In this document: piece by piece, positions 2,780 through 8,032 of the stretch
How positions within the stretch are numbered: position 1 is the first letter of the stretch
How the letters are laid out: each line of letters opens with the position of its first letter
Origin: JAAFIP01 sp043772355
GTDB lineage: Bacteria; Pseudomonadota; Gammaproteobacteria; Burkholderiales; Burkholderiaceae_C
Reading direction: 5' to 3'
NCBI GenBank assembly: GCA_043772355.1
Contig: JAYVGI010000025.1
Coordinates: forward strand, 1-8,032
DNA: 8,032 bases
Program-made: the position numbers and the translations under genes
The notes under the pieces: model-generated
Told to the model about the DNA's origin: nothing
The model's database searches: none
The model's input: the letters and a program-made list of their open reading frames with translations, nothing else

Positions 2780-5569
2780 TCAGTTTTCCTGCGCCGCGTG
2801 GATGTCCAGTTGCACCAAATCCAGCAGCTCTTTGTCGTTCATCTCGGTCAGCAGCAGCTCGGCCCCGCCTTCCAGTACGTCGGTCACCAGCTGCTGTTTG
2901 GATTCTATAAGCTGGTGGATGCGGTCTTCCACCGTGCCGCGACAAATAAATTTGTGTACCAGCACATTGCGCTGCTGGCCGATACGGTAGGCGCGATCAG
3001 TGGCCTGGTTTTCTACGGCGGGATTCCACCAGCGGTCAAAGTGGATGACGTGGGAGGCGGCAGTGAGGTTCAGGCCCGAGCCACCTGCCTTGAGCGAGAG
3101 CACAAAGAAGGGGGTCAGCTCATCATCCTGAAAGCGCTTGACCAGCTCGCGCCGTTTGGCTACGGGCGTGCCGCCGTGCAGCACCAGGCCCTCGCGGCCA
3201 AAGATGGTGCCCAGGAAGGCCGCCAGCGGCGCGGTGGTCTCGCGGAACTGGGTGAACACCAACAGTTTTTCCTGCTTGGCGGCGATCACTTCGGCCAGCT
3301 CGCGCAGGCGGGCAAACTTGCCGCTGTCGGCTGCCTGCCACGCTGCGTCGCCCAGCCACTGCGAGGGGTGGTTGCAGATCTGCTTAAACCGCATGAGGTA
3401 GGCCAGCACAATGCCTCTGCGGGCCATGCCGTCGGATTCTTCCAGCGCCTTGGCCAGGTCTTTGACGCTGGCTTGGTACAGCGCGGCTTGGCTGGGGCTG
3501 AGATGGCACCAGGCCTGCACTTCAGTTTTATCGGGCAGATCGGAGATCACGCGCTTGTCGCTTTTAAGTCTGCGCAAAATGTAGGGCTGTACCAACGCAC
3601 GCAGGGGGCCAAAGTGCTGGGTATCGGCCAGGCGTTTGGTGAAGTCGCTAAACACTTTGCCGCTGCCCAAGAGGCCCGGGTGGGTAAAGTCAAACAGGCT
3701 CCACAGATCGGACAGGCGGTTTTCTACGGGCGTGCCCGTCAGGGCGATGCGCGACTGGGCTTTAAGCTTTTTGACCTGCTGGGTTTGCTTGGCACTGGGG
3801 TTCTTCAGCGCCTGCGCTTCGTCGGCCACAGCCAAGCGCCAGGACATGTCGGTGAGCGCAGGTAGCTTGAGCAAGGTGCCGTAGCTGGTGATGACCAAGT
3901 CTGCTTGGCCAAGCTGCTGCGCGTCCAGGCTTTTCATCTGCGCGCTGGGCATGGCCGAGGGGTGTACTACCAAGATGCGCAGCGAGGGGGCAAAGCGCTC
4001 GGCCTCGGCCGCCCAGTTGGCCAGCAGGGAGGCGGGGGCGATGAGCAGGCTGGGCATGCTTGCAGTTGCCTGCATGTTGGCGTTGTTGCTGCTTGCATGT
4101 GCGGTGCGGGCAGAGGTAGTCTGAGAGGTACTAGCAGAGGCATTAGCCTCGCGTTTCAGCACCAGCAGCAGGGCCAGCACCTGGATGGTTTTGCCCAAGC
4201 CCATGTCGTCGGCCAGGCAGGCACCCAGGCCTAGCTGGGTCAGCAGATACAGCCAGCGCACGCCCGCCTGTTGGTAAGGGCGTAGCGTGGCTTTGAGCTC
4301 GGCTCCGGGGTTGACCTGCGCCAAGCCTTCAGGCTGGCGCAGGCCGCGCAGGGTCTGGGCCAGCCATGGGCCAGCGCTGACCTCCGACCACTGGGCATCG
4401 TCCTGCTCCGCACCGTTGTCGATGGCGGCGTTGGACAGCAGGCGCATGGCCTGCGCAAAGGGCAGACCGTCGGCGGCGGCTTGCTCCACCGCCTTAAAGC
4501 GCTCCAGCATGCGGCTGAGCTTTTTGTGGTCGATCTGCACCCACTGGCCGCGAATGAGCTGCAGGCCATCGCTTTGCTTGAGCAGGCTGCGCAGGTCGGC
4601 GGCGCTTAACTCCTGACCATCCAAAGTGACCTGCATATTGAAGTCCAGCAGGGCCGCCATGCCCAGTTGCGACGGCGGCGCAGCGCCAATGCTGGCCTTG
4701 ACGATAGGCTGGCTGGGCCGCCCGCGCTGCCAGTTGCTGGGGGTGCGCACCACAATGCCTGCGGCCTCCAGTTTGGCCACATCGGTCAAAAACTGTAGCG
4801 CCTCGGGCGGGCTCCAGCGCAGGGGGTGGTAAATCTCGTTGTCTTGCACCATGGCTTTTAGCCAGTCGCACTGCTCTGCCGCGCGCTGCACGGGTAGCAG
4901 GAGCGAGAGCAGTTGCTGGCGGCTCTTGCCATCTGAGAACTCGGCCAGCGCCTTGGACAGCGGCAGGTGCTGCGCCTTGCCGTGGCTTGACAGGCGCGAG
5001 GTGTAGGTGGCTAAAAAAGCAAACGGTGCATCCGGGTCTTTGCGGTTTTCAGCCAGGTTAAAGACCACGCGGCCTACCAGGTTCCAGGCCGGGTGGCGGG
5101 CTTTCAAAAAGTCTTGCAGGGCGAGTTGGGAGGTAGCCAGCTCGGCATGCAGCGCGGTGTCCAGCGCCAGCCAGAGTTGGCTGAGCACTTCAGCGTTGAG
5201 ATACTCCACACCCAGCATGGGCGGGGCATCGGCGACCAGGACTGCCACAGCGGCGGGGTCGGGCAGCGCCACGGCGATCTTTGCATCTTGCGGCGTAGCG
5301 CACAACAGCGTCACATAGCGCACCGCAAAGTCACGCCACCAAGCCCAGGCGGGGGGCAGTGCACTGGCCACCTCGGCGCTGCCCAAGTGCAGCAACGCAT
5401 GGCCTGCGCCCGTCGCGAAGGCTTGGCGCAGCTGCGCCTGCAAAGCCACAGGCAGAGGCGGTGCATCGTCCGTGGTGACCCAATGCAAGGCACCATGCGG
5501 TGTGAGCAAGGGGGCGAGATGGCTGGACGGGGCTGCGCTTGCAGCACTGGAGAGGGCGACTTCGGTCAT
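2780..5569 (-). CDS. SNF2-family DEAD/DEAH-box helicase-like ATPase
   Basis: This 929-residue protein (from ATG 5569-5567) is a SWI2/SNF2 double-stranded-DNA translocase that would use ATP to remodel protein-DNA complexes. Numbered from that start, the N-terminal ~420 residues are a bacterial SNF2-associated region; LRSLLKQSDGLQLIRGQWVQ (about 326-345) resembles DUF3670. The core begins at LRPYQQAGVRWL (429-440). Motif I is DDMGLGKT (454-461), motif II DEAQ (583-586), motif III LTGTP (610-614), motif IV LLVFTQF (769-775), motif V SLKAGGSGLNLTAA (825-838), motif VI DRWWNPAVENQATDRAYRIG (845-864). All look intact. A Ser/Thr/Ala-rich low-complexity insert occupies about 476-504, between motifs I and Ia. 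A GTG at 5629 adds 20 residues and has a better ribosome site (AGGA, six-base spacer), but those codons are atypical, so I prefer the ATG. Unlike many homologues it has no SWIM domain; that domain is in the next gene. Confidence 0.95.
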   Translation of the reverse strand: MTEVALSSAASAAPSSHLAPLLTPHGALHWVTTDDAPPLPVALQAQLRQAFATGAGHALLHLGSAEVASALPPAWAWWRDFAVRYVTLLCATPQDAKIAVALPDPAAVAVLVADAPPMLGVEYLNAEVLSQLWLALDTALHAELATSQLALQDFLKARHPAWNLVGRVVFNLAENRKDPDAPFAFLATYTSRLSSHGKAQHLPLSKALAEFSDGKSRQQLLSLLLPVQRAAEQCDWLKAMVQDNEIYHPLRWSPPEALQFLTDVAKLEAAGIVVRTPSNWQRGRPSQPIVKASIGAAPPSQLGMAALLDFNMQVTLDGQELSAADLRSLLKQSDGLQLIRGQWVQIDHKKLSRMLERFKAVEQAAADGLPFAQAMRLLSNAAIDNGAEQDDAQWSEVSAGPWLAQTLRGLRQPEGLAQVNPGAELKATLRPYQQAGVRWLYLLTQLGLGACLADDMGLGKTIQVLALLLVLKREANASASTSQTTSARTAHASSNNANMQATASMPSLLIAPASLLANWAAEAERFAPSLRILVVHPSAMPSAQMKSLDAQQLGQADLVITSYGTLLKLPALTDMSWRLAVADEAQALKNPSAKQTQQVKKLKAQSRIALTGTPVENRLSDLWSLFDFTHPGLLGSGKVFSDFTKRLADTQHFGPLRALVQPYILRRLKSDKRVISDLPDKTEVQAWCHLSPSQAALYQASVKDLAKALEESDGMARRGIVLAYLMRFKQICNHPSQWLGDAAWQAADSGKFARLRELAEVIAAKQEKLLVFTQFRETTAPLAAFLGTIFGREGLVLHGGTPVAKRRELVKRFQDDELTPFFVLSLKAGGSGLNLTAASHVIHFDRWWNPAVENQATDRAYRIGQQRNVLVHKFICRGTVEDRIHQLIESKQQLVTDVLEGGAELLLTEMNDKELLDLVQLDIHAAQEN

Positions 5570-5649
5570 GTGCAAAGCGGGGGTTGAACGTATGCGGGTC
5601 AGTTTAACGCGACGCGCTATGCCTCGCACTTAATTTCCTGGCGTTTGCT

Positions 5650-6549
5650 TTACCGCTTGTCCAAAATCAGTAGCGCAATGCCGCCCAGGATCGCGGTAGA
5701 GGCCAGCAGCATGGTCAGCGTCAGGTGCTCGCCCAGCAGCAGCACGCCGCCCAGTGCGGCGATGACGGGCACACTGAGCTGCGCGGTGGCGGCCTGGGTG
5801 GCTTTCAGGGCGGGCAGGGCCTGGTACCACAGGGCGTAGCCCAGGCCCGAGGCCAGCGCGCCCGACACGGCGGCCAGCACCAGGCCGGTAGCGTCCCACG
5901 ATAGGCTAGGCCACATCAACACGTTGAGCAGTAGCGCCAGTGGCACGCTGCGCATAAAGTTGCCTGCCGTTACCTGGCTGGGGCTGGCCCTGCCCAGGCT
6001 GTGCGCGCGCTGGCCTTGCAGGGTGTAGACGCTCCAGGCCAGCCCTGCGCTGACCATCAGCAGCGCGCTGACCAAGCTGGGCGCAACCAAGCCCGGCAGC
6101 ATCAGCACCACCAGCCCGGCCAAGGCCAAAGCAAAACCGAGCATTTGCAGTTTGCTCAAGCGCTCGCCTTGGGCTATGGCATAGCCCATCATGCTGGCTT
6201 GCACCGAGCCAAACAGCAGCAACGCGCCCGTGGCAGCCGACATGCTGACATAGGCATAGGAAAAACAGGCCGCATAGGCAAACAGCGCGCAAGCCGAGAG
6301 CCAGTTGCCCGCTAGCGCCGTACTTGCAGTACCCGTAGCACTCGCAGCCCCAACACGGTTAAACAACCCTGCGCCACTTTGCAGCCGCACCACCAGCCAC
6401 AGCATGCACGCACCCGAGAGCATGCGCACGCTGGTAAAGGTGGCTGCGTCGATGGAGGTGTTCTTCAGTGCCATGCGGCACAGCAGCGAATTGCCCGCAA
6501 ACGCCAGCATGGACAGACAGACTAAGACGATCAAGCGCAGGCGGGTCAT
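5650..6549 (-). CDS. EamA/DMT-superfamily inner-membrane transporter
   Basis: The 299-residue, strongly hydrophobic protein starts at ATG 6549-6547 (MTRLRLIVLVCLSMLAFAGN) and ends at TAA 5652-5650. It shows the drug/metabolite transporter pattern of about ten membrane helices in two homologous EamA halves. The clearest family signature is in the second half: GLGYALWYQALPALK (235-249), then AQLSVPVIAALGGVLLLGE (256-274), and a final helix ending in the basic ILDKR. Members export amino acids, metabolites or toxic compounds across the inner membrane; the substrate cannot be read from sequence. Length is normal for the family. No clear ribosome site precedes the ATG. It lies 72 bp after the CoA-transferase stop and 80 bp before the SNF2 ATG, so co-transcription is possible. 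Confidence 0.94.
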   Translation of the reverse strand: MTRLRLIVLVCLSMLAFAGNSLLCRMALKNTSIDAATFTSVRMLSGACMLWLVVRLQSGAGLFNRVGAASATGTASTALAGNWLSACALFAYAACFSYAYVSMSAATGALLLFGSVQASMMGYAIAQGERLSKLQMLGFALALAGLVVLMLPGLVAPSLVSALLMVSAGLAWSVYTLQGQRAHSLGRASPSQVTAGNFMRSVPLALLLNVLMWPSLSWDATGLVLAAVSGALASGLGYALWYQALPALKATQAATAQLSVPVIAALGGVLLLGEHLTLTMLLASTAILGGIALLILDKR

Positions 6550-6621
6550 GGGTCGTGGGCTGTGATTGGGGTGTGTGTGGCGGCCAGTAGGCGGGGCAAT
6601 CGGTCAACTGCGGTTGCCAGG

Positions 6622-7803
6622 TTACACCACGCCCGCTTGGCGCAAGTTGGCTATCTGGGCAGGCGCATAACCCAGCTCGGCCAGTATCTCGTCGGTGTGC
6701 TCGCCTAGCTGGGGCGGCGGGCGCGTAACTGGGGTGGCGTTGGCTGACATGTCTACCGGGTGGGGCGTGAGCGGGAAGGGCTGGGCCATACCGCCAAAGG
6801 TGCGGGGTGTGAGTAGGCCGGTGGTGCTGATGTGCGGGTCGTCCAGCGCCTCTTGCGGGCTGTAGACCGGGCCGCTGGGGATTTTGGCCTTGGCCAGTGC
6901 GGCCAGCACGGCTTCGCGGGTTTGGTCGTTGCACCAAGCCTGCATCACCGCGCTGATCTGGGCGCTGTGCTCGCCGCGCAGTACGTCGCTGGCAAAGCGC
7001 GGGTCGCTCTTCATCAGCGGGGCGCCCACCAGGTCGCACCAGCGGTCAAACATGGCCTGGCCAACGGACTGCACCAGTAGCCAGCCAGTTTGGGTTTTGA
7101 ACACATCACCGGGCCCGCCCAGGTAGCCACGGTTGCCTTGCGGAATGCGGTTGGGTTTTTTGACCGCTTGCTCGATCAGCACCGAGTTGCCCATGATCAG
7201 CGCTGAGCGCAGCAGCGAGCCTTCTACCAACTGCCCCTTGCCAGATTTTTCGCGGGCCCACAGCGCAGCCAGCGTACCCATGGCGCAGGCCTGGGCGGTG
7301 GAAAAGTCTACGTAGTTGGCGGCTGTGCGCGCGGGTGCCTCGGGCGTGCCCGACATGTACATGCTGCCGCTCATGGCCTGGCCCACGCCGTCAAAGCCCA
7401 GGCGCTGGCTGTAGGGGCCGCCTGCGCCGTAGGCCGTTACTGCGGTGAGCACGATGCGCGGGTTCAGCGCAGACAGTGTCTCGTAGTCCAAACCCAGTTG
7501 TTTGAGTGTGGCGGGCGGTAAATTGGCTACCACCACGTCGGCCGTTTTGACTAGCTGGCGCACAATCTCGCGCCCCTCTGGGCTGGCTAAATCCAATGTG
7601 AGGCAGCGTTTGTTGCGGTTCATTTGCAGGTACAGCCCGCCTTCGCCCGTGTCAGCCACATGGGGAATGTAGCGGTCTTCGCCGCCCTCTACCCGTTCGA
7701 TGCGGATCACATCGGCCCCGTGGTCTCCCAGCAGGGCGGCGCAGTAGGGGCCGGCAATAAAGCGGCCAAAGTCTAGAACACGGATGCCGGTTAGTAAGCT
7801 CAT
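6622..7803 (-). CDS. Class III CoA-transferase (CaiB/BaiF family)
   Basis: This 393-residue cytoplasmic enzyme would move CoA from an acyl-CoA donor to a carboxylic acid, as in formyl-CoA:oxalate CoA-transferase and carnitine CoA-transferase. The N-terminus MSLLTGIRVLDFGRFIAGPY and then LLGDHGADVIRIERVEGGED (24-43) are the family hallmark. NRNKRCLTLDL (62-72) and VVVANLPPATLKQLGLDYE (90-108) follow. Asp166 in AANYVDFSTAQACAMG (161-176) fits the catalytic aspartate (Asp169 in the formyl-CoA transferase). The C-terminal GEHTDEILAELGY (367-379) is also typical. Full length, no defects seen. Substrate is unknown: the family is broad and no pathway partner is adjacent. The ribosome site before ATG 7803-7801 is weak (a GGAT about nine bases upstream). 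The 120-bp leader up to 7923 has no promoter I would defend. Confidence 0.96.
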   Translation of the reverse strand: MSLLTGIRVLDFGRFIAGPYCAALLGDHGADVIRIERVEGGEDRYIPHVADTGEGGLYLQMNRNKRCLTLDLASPEGREIVRQLVKTADVVVANLPPATLKQLGLDYETLSALNPRIVLTAVTAYGAGGPYSQRLGFDGVGQAMSGSMYMSGTPEAPARTAANYVDFSTAQACAMGTLAALWAREKSGKGQLVEGSLLRSALIMGNSVLIEQAVKKPNRIPQGNRGYLGGPGDVFKTQTGWLLVQSVGQAMFDRWCDLVGAPLMKSDPRFASDVLRGEHSAQISAVMQAWCNDQTREAVLAALAKAKIPSGPVYSPQEALDDPHISTTGLLTPRTFGGMAQPFPLTPHPVDMSANATPVTRPPPQLGEHTDEILAELGYAPAQIANLRQAGVV

Positions 7804-7923
7804 ATTTGTTTATCCAAAGTGTGTCCAATGTAATGCAAACGGCTGGGGCGTCAGGTTTGTTTCTTTTAGGGCGGTGGAAAAATCCAATATCCCGTTTATG
7901 CCTGGGCGGCTATCAGCGCGACC

Positions 7924-8031
7924 CTATCGCCCCAAGGCAGGTCTTGCCAGTGGCACCGGTGGGCATTGCGGATCGTAAATATCGCCTGTGGTGACGTAAA
8001 AACGGTTGGCGGCGGCGCGATATGCCGACAA
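7924..8031 (-). CDS. Possible C-terminal end of an unrecognised protein (runs off right edge)
   Basis: On the minus strand one frame is open from the window edge to TAG 7926-7924. It gives a protein-like tail that includes YRAAANRFYVTTGDIYDPQ followed by a Pro-rich CPPVPLARPALGR. I do not recognise a family. The other two minus frames are also open for about 40 codons, so the choice rests only on natural-looking composition and is weak. A gene here would be on the same strand as the CoA-transferase and end 120 bp before its start. Confidence 0.28.
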   Translation of the reverse strand: MSAYRAAANRFYVTTGDIYDPQCPPVPLARPALGR

Positions 8032-8032
8032 C

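Noticed and set aside
2709..2945. 79-codon N-terminal extension of the SWIM gene
   Set aside because: It overlaps the SNF2 coding region in another frame and has Arg-rich shadow composition. A strong ribosome site sits immediately before ATG 2708.
2723..3865. Long plus-strand open frame (380 codons) opposite the SNF2 gene
   Set aside because: It is antisense to the conserved helicase core, has no recognisable family and no ribosome site, and is typical of high-GC antisense openness.
7806..7994. Plus-strand 62-codon ORF upstream of the CoA-transferase
   Set aside because: No ribosome site, no family resemblance, and it overlaps the likely leader and neighbouring gene end on the other strand.

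Overview
The window looks like chromosome of a high-GC betaproteobacterium. The protein flavour and codon choice suggest Burkholderiales, possibly Comamonadaceae (a Rhodoferax- or Polaromonas-like organism). That placement is inference from remembered family resemblance, not from a search.

The left fifth (1-1619) is an accessory patch with no clearly intact gene. It opens with the first 33 codons of an IS1182-family transposase running off the left edge (minus strand) and its upstream region. Next is a HigA/XRE-type helix-turn-helix gene (246-593) broken by two compensating single-base indels. About 1 kb of repeat-rich non-coding DNA follows: a 101-bp imperfect palindrome that starts on the stop codon of the broken gene; a 542-bp segment bounded by 65-bp inverted repeats (about 91% identical) with no convincing ORF; a short inverted repeat with GGGGTCAGA cores; and a large imperfect stem-loop. 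This is the most unusual part of the window.

The right four fifths (1620-7803) is a compact run of four minus-strand genes. In transcription order these are a class III (CaiB/BaiF) CoA-transferase, an EamA/DMT-family membrane transporter, a large SNF2-family helicase-like ATPase, and a SWIM zinc-finger protein with a long lysine/alanine/proline-rich, histone H1-like tail. Gaps between the four genes are 71-80 bp, so read-through transcription is possible. Only the SNF2 and SWIM genes have an obvious functional link: SWIM domains are a known partner of SWI2/SNF2 ATPases in bacteria, here as two adjacent genes rather than one fused protein. The CoA-transferase and transporter are probably just neighbours.

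The last 230 bp (7804-8032) hold the CoA-transferase leader and, less certainly, the C-terminal end of another minus-strand gene that runs off the right edge. No tRNA, rRNA, CRISPR array or riboswitch was recognised.
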